Positions 34,567 through 45,112 of a DNA stretch of 64,000 nt are shown here, piece by piece; within the stretch, counting starts at the first letter, position 1; every line of letters starts with the position of its first letter. The notes under the pieces were generated by a model. The model was not told the origin of the DNA. It worked only from the letters and a program-made list of their open reading frames with translations, and did no database searches. The translations under genes were made by a program, and so were the position numbers. The DNA lies in assembly GCF_030694575.1 (NCBI RefSeq), contig NZ_JAUYUS010000058.1:1-64000 (forward strand), given 5' to 3'. Source of the DNA: Parvibaculum sp. Lineage in GTDB: Bacteria; Pseudomonadota; Alphaproteobacteria; Parvibaculales; Parvibaculaceae.

Positions 34567-35079
34567 ATGAAAACATCCGTCCGAGCTCTTTCTCTGGCCT
34601 TGGCATTCTTTGTTGCCGCCACCGGGGTCGCCCTGGCGCAGCCTGCCGGTCCCCAGCAGGGCCAGCAGCCATCTCACGGTCAGACGCAGGGCCAGCAGCC
34701 GTCTCACGGTCAGCAGCAGGAGCAGCCTCGGGGCGGATCGCAAGGCCAGCAACAGAAGCCGCAGCAGGGTCAGCCGCATATCTCGCAGCAGAATCGGAGC
34801 GCCAAGGCAGCGCCGCCGGAATTCAGGGCGCAGGATTCGCAGGCGGTCCGCACCTACTTCCGCCAGAACATGCAGACGCCGGTTCCCTTGCCTCGCGGCA
34901 CAAAGCTGATCGTCGGGCAGAAGCGTCCGCTCCGGGTGGAATATCGCGATGTGCCGCCGCCGCTTCTCAAGCGGCTTCCCGCCTATGATGGCTATAGCTA
35001 CTATCTCGCGGGGAACGATCTGATCCTCGTCGCCATCGCCACGGGCGTCATCGTCGACATTCTGACATCCGTCCACTAA
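34567..35079 (+). CDS. CigR-like secreted protein 2 with Gln-rich repeat
   Basis: A 170-residue protein with signal peptide MKTSVRALSLALAFFVAATGVALA, then a Gln/Gly/Ser/His-rich stretch (about residues 30-75) from two tandem 30-bp repeats, then a domain like the preceding gene: FRAQDSQAVRTYFRQNM, PLPRGTKL and GNDLILVAIATGVIVDIL. The two are likely a diverged duplication. Function unknown. A terminator lies about 40 bp downstream. Confidence 0.72.
   Translation: MKTSVRALSLALAFFVAATGVALAQPAGPQQGQQPSHGQTQGQQPSHGQQQEQPRGGSQGQQQKPQQGQPHISQQNRSAKAAPPEFRAQDSQAVRTYFRQNMQTPVPLPRGTKLIVGQKRPLRVEYRDVPPPLLKRLPAYDGYSYYLAGNDLILVAIATGVIVDILTSVH
34657..34716 (+). repeat. Two tandem 30-bp repeats inside the CigR-like gene
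   Basis: CAGGGCCAGCAGCC begins at 34657 and again at 34687, each unit encoding QGQQPSHGQT/Q. One base differs in the shared 24-bp core. Such in-frame repeats change length by slippage and would alter the Gln-rich linker. Confidence 0.85.
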
Positions 35080-35118
35080 GGCTGGGCTCGGTCGAGCCTG
35101 AATTCGGTCTGTGCGTGC

Positions 35119-35155
35119 GCGCCGGAACCATCGGGTTGGCTCCGGCGCTTTCGTT
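35119..35155 (+). terminator. Terminator after the CigR-like pair
   Basis: Stem GCGCCGGA / TCCGGCGC, with an inner AACC/GGTT, followed by TTTCGTTTT. It lies 40 bp downstream of the second CigR-like stop and 12 bp from the convergent BVMO stop. Confidence 0.65.
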
Positions 35156-35166
35156 TTCCGGCCGCC

Positions 35167-36987
<1,821 letters not shown>

Positions 36988-37099
36988 CGGGGCGTTTCCA
37001 ATATGATAATTTGTCAGTTTATTTTTTTCTATTCTTCCGATCTTGAGGCGCGATGCAACGGAAACTGTGAGAGGCGGTAGAATATGGCGGAAATCTGCG

Positions 37100-37139
37100 A
37101 AAAAGCCGCTATGCGGAGGCTCTCCACATAGCGGCTTTT
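37100..37139 (-). terminator. Terminator after the acyl-CoA dehydrogenase
   Basis: Stem AAAAGCCGCTATG / CATAGCGGCTTTT (13 bp) with a 13-base loop, 30 bp downstream of the acyl-CoA dehydrogenase stop on the minus strand, ending in a T tract there. Confidence 0.8.
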
Positions 37140-37168
37140 CCGGCGGATATCCGGTTGGCGGGCCGGTC

Positions 37169-38416
37169 TTACCAGAGACCGTGCTTCTGCACTTCGGCGC
37201 GGCCGACGACCATGTGATGCACTTCGTCCGGCCCGTCCGCAAAGCGCAGGTGGCGCATGTCGGTATACATGTCGGCGAGCGGCGTCCATTGTGAGATGCC
37301 GGCGGCGCCGTGCATCTGGATCGCCTGATCGATGATGAGGCACACCTTCTCGGGCACCATCGCCTTCACCGCGCTCACATAGACGCGGGCTTCCTTGTTG
37401 CCCAATACGTCCATGGCTCTCGCGGCCTGAAGCACGGCGAGACGCATCGCGTTGATTTCGATGCGGGCGCGCGAAATGATCTCGAGGTTCCCGCCGAGTT
37501 TCGCAATCGGCTTGCCGAACGCCTGGCGCGTCGCGGAACGCTTCACCATCAGTTCCAGCGCCTTCTCCGCCTTGCCGATCGAGCGCATGCAGTGATGGAT
37601 GCGGCCGGGGCCGAGGCGCACCTGGCTGATTTCGAAACCGCGGCCTTCGCCGAGCAGGATGTTTTCCTTCGGCACGCGCACATTGTTGAAGCGGATGTGC
37701 ATGTGACCCCAGGGCGCGTGATCCTTGCCGAAGACCTTCATGCCTTCGAGAATCTCGACGCCGGGCGTGTCGATCGGCACGAGGATTTGCGACTGTTGCT
37801 TGCTGGGCGGGGCGTCCGGGCTCGTGCGCACCATCACGATCATGATCTTGCAGCGCGGGTCGCCGGCACCGGAAATATAGAACTTCTCGCCATTGATGAC
37901 CCAGTCGTCGCCATCGAGCACGGCGCTGGTGCGCACGTTCTTCGCGTCGGAGCTCGGAACATCCGGCTCGGTCATCGCATAGGCCGAGCGGATTTCGCCG
38001 TTGAGCAGCGGCTCCAGCCACTTCTTCTTCTGCGCGGGCGTGCCGACGCGCTCCAGCACTTCCATGTTGCCCGTGTCGGGCGCGCTGCAATTCAGAGATT
38101 CGGAAGAAAGCGGCGATTTTCCGAGTTCGACGGCGATATAGGCGTAGTCGAGATTGGTGAGACCGGAGCCGATTTCGGAGTCCGGCAGGAAGAAATTCCA
38201 CAGGCCGGATTCCTTGGCCTTGTTCTTCGCGCCTTCCAGCAGTTCGAGCTGGCGCGGATGCCAGCTCCAGCGGTCGGTCTTTTCGTCCTGGAGGCGGAAG
38301 AACTCCTCCGTGATGGGATCGACGTTTTCGGCGATGTGCTTTTGCACGGCGGCCATGAGAGGCCGCGCCTCTTCCGACATGGCAAGCTGAAACAGGTCCT
38401 GGTCGAGGTCTGACAT
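37169..38416 (-). CDS. Acyl-CoA dehydrogenase family protein
   Basis: A 415-residue FAD enzyme. YAMTEPDVPSSDAKNV binds flavin and substrate, and EKFYISGAGDP, MRSIGKAEKALELM and QIHMHGAAG-like AIQMHGAAGISQWTPLADMYTDMRHLRFADGPDEVH mark the C-terminal domain. The last region resembles long-chain/CaiB-linked dehydrogenases (ACAD10/11 type). Substrate unknown. It neighbours the BVMO, so it may handle acyl chains formed from ketone oxidation; ETF would take its electrons. Confidence 0.9.
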   Translation of the reverse strand: MSDLDQDLFQLAMSEEARPLMAAVQKHIAENVDPITEEFFRLQDEKTDRWSWHPRQLELLEGAKNKAKESGLWNFFLPDSEIGSGLTNLDYAYIAVELGKSPLSSESLNCSAPDTGNMEVLERVGTPAQKKKWLEPLLNGEIRSAYAMTEPDVPSSDAKNVRTSAVLDGDDWVINGEKFYISGAGDPRCKIMIVMVRTSPDAPPSKQQSQILVPIDTPGVEILEGMKVFGKDHAPWGHMHIRFNNVRVPKENILLGEGRGFEISQVRLGPGRIHHCMRSIGKAEKALELMVKRSATRQAFGKPIAKLGGNLEIISRARIEINAMRLAVLQAARAMDVLGNKEARVYVSAVKAMVPEKVCLIIDQAIQMHGAAGISQWTPLADMYTDMRHLRFADGPDEVHHMVVGRAEVQKHGLW

Positions 38417-38603
38417 GAATTCCGTCCATTCATTGTGATTTCAGTTCTGATTTGCGCAGGGTAGCGCTTCAGGACGCGATAAGGAATTTATTGCGGCGCG
38501 CGTTCCGCCGATTGCCGGACGGGGCTGTCCCTTGGCTCTTTTGCAGCGCAGCAAAGCCTGTGATAATGGCATGACAAAGATGTGTGGGACGCGAGGTCAG
38601 GCG

Positions 38604-40607
38604 ATGAGCAAGGGTAGTGAAAACGGCGCGGGCGGTCCGAAAAAGGACCAGCCCTGGATTTTCCGCACCTATGCCGGCCATTCGACGGCCAAGGCCTCGA
38701 ACGAGCTTTACCGGACGAACCTGTCGCGTGGCCAGACGGGTCTATCGGTCGCTTTCGATCTGCCGACGCAGACGGGCTACGACAGCGATCATGCTCTCGC
38801 GAAGGGCGAAGTCGGCAAGGTCGGCGTGCCTGTCTCCCATATCGGCGACATGCGGGCGCTGTTCGACGGCATTCCCATGGAGCAGATGAACACCTCCATG
38901 ACGATCAATGCGACGGCGGCCTGGCTGCTGGCGCTCTATATCGCCGTCGCCGACGAGCATGGTGCGGACCGCGCGAAGCTCCAGGGCACAGTGCAGAACG
39001 ACATCATCAAGGAATATCTCTCGCGGGGCACTTACGTGTTTCCGCCCGATCCCTCGATGCGGCTCCTCACCGACATCGTCTCCTACACCTACACGCAAGT
39101 GCCGAAGTGGAACCCCACCAACGTCTGCTCCTATCATCTGCAGGAAGCGGGCGCGACGCCGGTGCAGGAACTCGCCTTTGCGCTGGCGACGGCGCAGGCC
39201 GTGCTCGACCGCGTCAAGGCAGGCGGGCAGGTGCCGGAGAAGGATTTTCCGCAGGTCGTCGGCCGCATCAGCTTCTTCGTCAATGCGGGCGTGCGCTTCA
39301 TCACCGAGATCGCCAAGATGCGGGCCTTCGTCGATCTGTGGGACGAGATTTGCCGCGACCGCTACGGCGTCGAGGACGCGAAGCTCCGCCGCTTCCGCTA
39401 TGGCGTGCAGGTGAATTCGCTCGGCCTCACCGAGCAGCAGCCGGAGAACAACGTCTACCGCATCCTGCTCGAAATGCTGGCCGTCACGCTGTCGAAGAAC
39501 GCGCGTGCCCGCGCCGTGCAGCTTCCGGCATGGAACGAGGCGCTCGGCCTGCCGCGTCCATGGGACCAGCAATGGTCGCTCCGCGCACAGCAGATCCTCG
39601 CCTATGAAAGCGACCTTCTCGAATATGGCGACATCTTCGACGGGTCGAAGGTGATGGATGCGAAGGTCGAGGCGCTGAAGGCCGAGGCCCGCGAGGAGCT
39701 GGCGCGCATCGAGGAGATGGGCGGGGCGGTCGCCGCCGTCGAGAGCGCCTACATGAAAGAGCGTCTCGTCGAATCCAATTCCGCGCGGCTCGAAGAAATC
39801 GAGGCCGGACGGCAGGTCGTGGTCGGCGTCAACAGATACGAGGAATCGGCGCCGTCGCCGCTCTCCACGGGCGCGGGCTCGATCCATGTGGTCGATGCAG
39901 GCGTCGAGGCGGAGCAGATCGCGGCGCTGAAGAAGTGGCGCGAGACGCGCGACGCCGCCGCGGTCGAAGCCGCCCTTGCCGATCTTCGCCGCGCGGCGAA
40001 AGAAGGCCGCAACATCATGGAGCCCTCGATCGTCTGCGCCAAGGCGGGCGTCACGACCGGCGAGTGGGGCACGGCGCTCCGCGAGACCTTCGGCGAGTAC
40101 CGCGCACCGACGGGTGTTTCGAAGGCCGCGCGCAATGCACCGGGCGATCTCGACAAGGTGCGTGAAATGGTCGAGGCGGTTTCGTCCAAGCTCGGGCGCC
40201 CGCTGAAATTCCTCGTCGGCAAGCCGGGCCTCGACGGCCACTCCAATGGCGCCGAGCAGATCGCTGTGCGCGCCCGCGACAGCGGCATGGATGTCGTCTA
40301 TGAGGGCATCCGCCTCACGCCGGAGCAGATCGTGAAAGCGGCGCAGGACGGCGAGGTCCATGTCGTCGGCCTCTCGATCCTCTCGGGCAGCCATGTCTCG
40401 CTGGTGACGGAACTGATGGACCGCATGCGCGAGGCGGGCCTCTCCGGCATCCCGGTCGTTGTCGGCGGCATCATCCCGCCGGACGACGAAGAGATACTCC
40501 GCGCCGCCGGCGTTGCCGCGATCTACACGCCGAAGGATTTCCAGATCAACGACATCATGGCCGATGTGGTCCGCCTCGTGGACTACAACACGGACGAGGC
40601 GGCGTGA
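38604..40607 (+). CDS. ecm: Ethylmalonyl-CoA mutase (adenosylcobalamin-dependent)
   Basis: Converts ethylmalonyl-CoA to methylsuccinyl-CoA. The single-chain 667-residue protein has a mutase TIM barrel (RGQTGLSVAFDLPTQTGYDSDH; MNTSMTINATAAWLLALY) and a C-terminal B12 domain with D544-G-H546-S-N-G, the DxHxxG cobalamin motif. It resembles MeaA/Ecm rather than methylmalonyl-CoA mutase by length and by GEYRAPTGVS. Start 38604 follows GAGGT. Together with ccr and mcd it supports an intact EMC route. Confidence 0.93.
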   Translation: MSKGSENGAGGPKKDQPWIFRTYAGHSTAKASNELYRTNLSRGQTGLSVAFDLPTQTGYDSDHALAKGEVGKVGVPVSHIGDMRALFDGIPMEQMNTSMTINATAAWLLALYIAVADEHGADRAKLQGTVQNDIIKEYLSRGTYVFPPDPSMRLLTDIVSYTYTQVPKWNPTNVCSYHLQEAGATPVQELAFALATAQAVLDRVKAGGQVPEKDFPQVVGRISFFVNAGVRFITEIAKMRAFVDLWDEICRDRYGVEDAKLRRFRYGVQVNSLGLTEQQPENNVYRILLEMLAVTLSKNARARAVQLPAWNEALGLPRPWDQQWSLRAQQILAYESDLLEYGDIFDGSKVMDAKVEALKAEAREELARIEEMGGAVAAVESAYMKERLVESNSARLEEIEAGRQVVVGVNRYEESAPSPLSTGAGSIHVVDAGVEAEQIAALKKWRETRDAAAVEAALADLRRAAKEGRNIMEPSIVCAKAGVTTGEWGTALRETFGEYRAPTGVSKAARNAPGDLDKVREMVEAVSSKLGRPLKFLVGKPGLDGHSNGAEQIAVRARDSGMDVVYEGIRLTPEQIVKAAQDGEVHVVGLSILSGSHVSLVTELMDRMREAGLSGIPVVVGGIIPPDDEEILRAAGVAAIYTPKDFQINDIMADVVRLVDYNTDEAA

Positions 40608-40809
40608 CGCGTCCCGGACGCGATCACATTCCTGCCATATTCCCATAATGTTTCCGCCGCATTGGAGTCCTTCAATGGGACAGGTTGTTAAGGTGTGGCG
40701 GGCTTCTCCTCTCTCGACGATCCGATTTTTCGCGGAGTCCGCTTGCCTTTCTTCCGGTGTTACACTTTTCGGGTATTAACGCGGGATGTGTCAGGAAAGG
40801 ACCGGGCTG

Positions 40810-41112
40810 ATGAGCGACGGCTTCGAGACGAGTAGCGGCAAGGGCCCCCAAGGCCAGAACCAGACGGGCCAGAACCAGACGGCATGGGCCTATGGGCGCA
40901 GCGTCGAGCCTCTTCCCGAGCTTCACGTGTTCTCCCGCCTTTCGGAACTCGACTCCGCCTATGCCTCCGAGCTTGCCCGGCGTCGCGCGCGGCAGGAGAC
41001 ACTGGAAAGGGAAATTCTCGAACTCGCGAAACGTCTCGCCGCGCCGCTCGAAGGGGCGGTCGCGGAGGCGCCCAAGCGCAAGGGCTTCTTCGGCCGGAGG
41101 GCGAAGGCATGA
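40810..41112 (+). CDS. Small charged protein, first gene of an unrecognised operon
   Basis: A 100-residue soluble protein: Gln-rich N-terminus (QGQNQTGQNQT), a likely coiled coil (about 42-75: ELDSAYASELARRRARQETLEREILELAKRL region), and a basic tail KRKGFFGRRAKA. The next protein carries a near-identical GFLGRR motif at residues 288-293, suggesting contact with a shared partner. No family recognised. An ATG at 40786 is also in frame. Its stop overlaps the next start by 4 bp. Confidence 0.7.
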   Translation: MSDGFETSSGKGPQGQNQTGQNQTAWAYGRSVEPLPELHVFSRLSELDSAYASELARRRARQETLEREILELAKRLAAPLEGAVAEAPKRKGFFGRRAKA

Positions 41113-42239
41113 ACAGCCGGGTCTCTCTCATCTCCGAAGACATGCGCGGACAGATGACGCGCAATTACGTGGCGAGCGAGCGCGAGGCGCGGTTCGCCAG
41201 TTTCCATTTTCTGGCCTTCCTGATCGTCGGTCTCATTGCGCTCGGCGCGCTGGTCGTCGATTACATGATCGTCAGCGAATTCTGGACGCGGGCGCTCGCC
41301 AACGAATTCCTCGAACTGCCGGGCGCGCTCGGTTCCTCCGTCGCCTTCAAGTCGATGCAGGTTCTCTTCGCCACCGTCGCGGCGCATATCCTCTACGAGC
41401 AGCTCGGCGCCTTCGGCAAGGCGCTCTTCGTGCGCATCGTCTTCGTGCTCGCGCTCGCCATGCTGCTCGGCGTCGGCCTTCTGCTGGCGCTGATGTCGCT
41501 GCCGAACGGCGTCGCGGCGACAAGCGACGGCGGCGTCGGCTCGTCGCTCGGCAACGCGCTGGCCGGCCTCGGCATCGCGACCGAGGCGACGCAGGAAACG
41601 GCGCGCACGGCCAGCGAAGTCGATCAGATGCGCGGCTGGCAGCCTCTTGCGTGGATGGCCTCTCTCGGCATCGTCTTCCTCGTCGTCACGGGCGTTGCCG
41701 CTCTTTGCATCCACTATGCGGTGCAGTCGCTTCGCCGCGTATTCCAGGCGCGCGATTTCAAGCACCGCCGCGTCGAGATGGAGCGGCTCGCCGCACTGGA
41801 AGCGGAGTATGACGGCAATCGCCATTCGCTTTCCGAAATGGAAGGCCCCGAGAACCGGCGGCATCTGTTGTGGACCGGCCTCATGCGCGAATGCCGGAGC
41901 TACGAGCAGGGCCTCGAAGAGGCGCGGCGGCAGGGCAAGACGGCGCTTTCGAACGGTTCCGGCGGCCGCGGCTTCCTCGGCCGGCGCAAGGAGCCTGCGC
42001 TCCTCAATGGCGCGGCCTCGCAATTCTCCGACCGGATGAAGGCCTGCGAGGAATCGCGGCATCTCGCGCGTTATGAAAAGCTGTTCGACGACTGGTGGGC
42101 GCGGCGCTCGCGCAATGCCATGAAGGCTGGGCCCGCGCGTCTCGAGGCGGTGCGTGAGCCGATCGGCGAACTGCTGCCGCCAAGCAGCGGACCGCGCCGC
42201 ATTCCGGGCCAGACAACCAGCTTCACGGCCGGCGAATGA
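41109..42239 (+). CDS. Four-helix membrane protein, second gene of the operon
   Basis: A 376-residue membrane protein with helices near 33-55, 77-98, 106-131 and 179-204, and a long cytoplasmic C-terminal region (205-376) of charged helices containing GRGFLGRRKEP. No family recognised. It overlaps both neighbours by 4 bp (ATGA), so the three genes are translationally coupled. The gene before contributes a small coiled-coil protein and the gene after a secreted MIDAS domain, so it may be the membrane core of a complex. Confidence 0.75.
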   Translation: MNSRVSLISEDMRGQMTRNYVASEREARFASFHFLAFLIVGLIALGALVVDYMIVSEFWTRALANEFLELPGALGSSVAFKSMQVLFATVAAHILYEQLGAFGKALFVRIVFVLALAMLLGVGLLLALMSLPNGVAATSDGGVGSSLGNALAGLGIATEATQETARTASEVDQMRGWQPLAWMASLGIVFLVVTGVAALCIHYAVQSLRRVFQARDFKHRRVEMERLAALEAEYDGNRHSLSEMEGPENRRHLLWTGLMRECRSYEQGLEEARRQGKTALSNGSGGRGFLGRRKEPALLNGAASQFSDRMKACEESRHLARYEKLFDDWWARRSRNAMKAGPARLEAVREPIGELLPPSSGPRRIPGQTTSFTAGE

Positions 42240-42916
42240 GCATGCGTCACGGGCGGACCTTGTTTGCAGGGGTGCTGTTTGCATGGGCGCTGACAGGCGC
42301 CGCCGCGGCCGTCGATGCGCCCGCGCCGCCGCAGACCGTCGTGGTCGGACTCGATATTTCAAAGAGCAATCCGCTGGTCGAGGATCCGGCCTATGCGGCG
42401 CGTGTCGCCAAGCGCCTCACCGCCGAGATCGACAAGCTGCCCGTTCGCTCGCGCCTCATGGTGCGGACTTTCGGCGCTTACGATTCAAGCGCCAATCCGC
42501 TCAAGATCGACGAGGTGATTTCGGCGCGCGCCCGGCCGGAGACGGTGGCCGAAGGCGTATCCGCGCTTGTCGCGGCCATGCCGCAGCTCGTCAAAGAGGG
42601 CAAGCTCCAGGCACAGGACTGGACCTATATCGTGTCTTTCATGGAAACCATGTCGCAGCAGGTCGACTGCTCGGCGGGCGATGTCCGCTTCATCCTGCTG
42701 ACGGACGGTATCGAGGATTCGACGATCGCCCGTATGCAGCGCGGCGCTTCGCTGCCGAAGCCGGAACCGATCTTTGCCGGATGCGGCGAACTTCTCATGC
42801 TCGGTGTCGGGCAGGGCGGCGGCAGCCCCGCCGTCACCAGGCGCGTGCAAGAGCAATGGGCGGGCTGGGCCGAGGCGGCGGGCTTCCGCAAGTTCACGGG
42901 TCTCTACGACTGGTAG
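42236..42916 (+). CDS. Secreted von Willebrand A-like protein, third gene of the operon
   Basis: A 226-residue protein with signal peptide (MSMRHGRTLFAGVLFAWALTG; cleavage near AAA-VDA). The mature part starts as a vWA fold: VVVGLDISKS has the MIDAS triplet D40-x-S42-x-S44, and RFILLTDGIEDS supplies the TDG motif. It probably binds a divalent metal and a protein ligand in the periplasm. Two later Cys may form a disulfide. No named family fits. Confidence 0.75.
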   Translation: MSMRHGRTLFAGVLFAWALTGAAAAVDAPAPPQTVVVGLDISKSNPLVEDPAYAARVAKRLTAEIDKLPVRSRLMVRTFGAYDSSANPLKIDEVISARARPETVAEGVSALVAAMPQLVKEGKLQAQDWTYIVSFMETMSQQVDCSAGDVRFILLTDGIEDSTIARMQRGASLPKPEPIFAGCGELLMLGVGQGGGSPAVTRRVQEQWAGWAEAAGFRKFTGLYDW

Positions 42917-42983
42917 TGTTTTGACGGCATGAATGGCGGCCTATAAGGTCCGCCCGCCTTTCACCCGCCGCCCGGAACACCCG

Positions 42984-43931
42984 ATGAATGTTGCCCTCAG
43001 CCTCGTGCTGCCGATCTTCGGCATCATCGCCTTCGGCTATTTCGGCGCCCGCACGAAGCTCATCAGCCATGCGGGTGTCGACGGGCTCGACACCTATGTC
43101 TTCACCTTCGCCATGCCGGTGCTGCTGTTCCGCAATCTCGCGGGAACGGAATTTCCATCGTCGCTGCCCTGGGGTCTCTGGATTTCCTATTACGGCGCGA
43201 TGCTCGCCGTCTGGGCGGCGGGGTCGCTGATCGCGCTTTTCATTCTTCGCCGTCCGGCTTCCGATGCGGTGATGCTCGGCTTCGGCTGCGGCCAGGGCAA
43301 CACGATCATGCTCGGCCTGCCGATCATCCTCACCGGCTTCGGACCGGAAGCGGGCACGCCGGTCTTCCTCATTCTCGCCTTCCACGGGATCATTCTCTTC
43401 ACCATCGCGACCTTCCTGCTGGAATTGACGCGTACGCGCGAGGGCGAGGAGTTGCCGAGTTTCGGGGCAATTCTGAAAGAGGGTCTGGTCAACACGGCGC
43501 GCAATCCCGTCATCATCGGCATTGCCTGCGGTGTCGTTTACGGCCAACTCGGCGTGCCGCTTCCCGGCATCGTCGACACGACGCTTGAAATGATCGCGCG
43601 CTCGGCCATTCCCTGCGCGTTGTTCGTGCTCGGCGCCATGCTCACGCGCTACAGCATCCGCCGCTCGGTCGGCGCCGCCTCCATCACGACCTTCTTCAAG
43701 CTCACGGTTCATCCCGCGCTTGTCTTCGCGATGACGCAGTATGTGTTCGAGCTGGAGCCGCTCTGGGTCACGGCGGCGACGCTGCTTGCCGCCATGCCGA
43801 CCGGGGTCTATTCCTCGATCCTCGCCAACCGATACCGGGCGGCGCCGGGCGCGGCGTCGAGCACCGTGGTGCTCTCGACCGGCATCAGTCTCGTCACGCT
43901 GACGATCCTGCTCGGATATTTCCTCGGCTGA
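42984..43931 (+). CDS. AEC (auxin efflux carrier) family transporter
   Basis: A 315-residue inner-membrane carrier with about ten helices and the AEC pattern: MNVALSLVLPIFGIIAFGYFGARTKLI at the start, GCGQGNTIMLGLPIIL in the middle, and a repeat-like second half ending STVVLSTGISLVTLTILLGYFL. Substrate unknown. Start 42984 chosen on the family N-terminus. Convergent with the acyltransferase, 2 bp apart. Confidence 0.87.
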   Translation: MNVALSLVLPIFGIIAFGYFGARTKLISHAGVDGLDTYVFTFAMPVLLFRNLAGTEFPSSLPWGLWISYYGAMLAVWAAGSLIALFILRRPASDAVMLGFGCGQGNTIMLGLPIILTGFGPEAGTPVFLILAFHGIILFTIATFLLELTRTREGEELPSFGAILKEGLVNTARNPVIIGIACGVVYGQLGVPLPGIVDTTLEMIARSAIPCALFVLGAMLTRYSIRRSVGAASITTFFKLTVHPALVFAMTQYVFELEPLWVTAATLLAAMPTGVYSSILANRYRAAPGAASSTVVLSTGISLVTLTILLGYFLG

Positions 43932-43933
43932 TT

Positions 43934-44986
43934 TCAGTCGCCGCCGGCCGCCATCACGATGTTCGGCTTGCGGGCGCGCGGTGTCGTCAGCCGGAACATG
44001 TCCGGCCGGACGAAGGCGAAACCGAGCGGCGTATTCTCGACCAGCCTGAAGGCGAGGATCGGCGTCACGACGGCTATCGTCGTCGAGATCAGCGTAATGA
44101 GATCGCCATTGTCGAGGCCGAGCCTGGTCAGGACGATGCGCATGGTCGCCATGGGCAGGAAGAACGTGAGAAAGACATAGAGAGAATGACGGCCGACATA
44201 GGCGATCGGTCCGGCAAGCCCGCGCGATGCGAGCAGACTTACCAGCATGATCGCGCTTCCCGCGCCGGCGAAGCCCATCAGCAACTCGAGCGCGCGGATG
44301 TCGACCAGATGCGAGAAGACGACGGTGCCGACGCAGGCAAGCATGAGGCCCGCAAGACCCGCCGACTTCGCCGGGTAGACGCGCGCCCAGTCCGCGATCT
44401 GGAATATCTGCTTTGCGCCATAGACGCCGGTAACGAACCAGATGAAGCGCCAGGCGAATTCGTCCAGCAGCATCCAGCCCGTATCGAGCCGCGTGAAATA
44501 AAGCGCGAGAGCGAAGAAGAAGACGAAGAAAGGCCGCGCCTCGCGCAGCAGCCGCATGGTGACGAAGAACATCGCGAGCGAATAGATGAACCAGAGCACG
44601 GCGAAAGGCTGGATCGGGATCATCAGCAGGTCGACATAAGTGACCTGCCATGCGCCTTCATGGGGGATCATCTTGATGCCGATCTGGATGACCGACCAGA
44701 GCACGTAGAAATAGGCGAAATGGACGATCTTGCCGTCGACGAATTTCCGCAGGTCGCCGAACAGCGCCTTGTAGGCGAAGAGGCCGGCGACGAGGAAGAA
44801 GAGCGGCATCCGGAAAGGTTTCGCGAACTCCGCGATCGCACCGAAAACGAGCGGCATATGGCCGATGGCATTCGAAACGCCGAAGGTCGTGTGTTCCATC
44901 ACGACCAGAATGATCGTCAGGCCTTTTGCCGTATCGATCCAGTTAATGCGCTGTTTCGAAACAACCGATGTGCTTGCGCCGGCCAT
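43934..44986 (-). CDS. Acyltransferase-3 family membrane protein
   Basis: A 350-residue protein with about ten helices; INWIDTAKGLTIILVVMEHTTFG has the conserved His of the family, and FRMPLFFLVAGLFAYKA the Arg motif. Members acylate surface sugars, LPS or osmoregulated glucans. The target is unknown. Confidence 0.85.
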   Translation of the reverse strand: MAGASTSVVSKQRINWIDTAKGLTIILVVMEHTTFGVSNAIGHMPLVFGAIAEFAKPFRMPLFFLVAGLFAYKALFGDLRKFVDGKIVHFAYFYVLWSVIQIGIKMIPHEGAWQVTYVDLLMIPIQPFAVLWFIYSLAMFFVTMRLLREARPFFVFFFALALYFTRLDTGWMLLDEFAWRFIWFVTGVYGAKQIFQIADWARVYPAKSAGLAGLMLACVGTVVFSHLVDIRALELLMGFAGAGSAIMLVSLLASRGLAGPIAYVGRHSLYVFLTFFLPMATMRIVLTRLGLDNGDLITLISTTIAVVTPILAFRLVENTPLGFAFVRPDMFRLTTPRARKPNIVMAAGGD

Positions 44987-45112
44987 TGAGGGCTCCTGAG
45001 GCTCGAAAAAATACGGTTTCTGTCCCTTTGGGGGATGAAAACCGGTTCTTGAAGCTTCAGAAGCAGCTTTCGCGCCAGACGGGCGGGCCGGGCGTTCATG
45101 GTTAAGGGCGGC

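Noticed and set aside
34657-34716. CRISPR-like repeat spacing
   Set aside because: Only two copies without spacers of unique sequence, in frame and coding for a Gln-rich linker. No cas genes occur.
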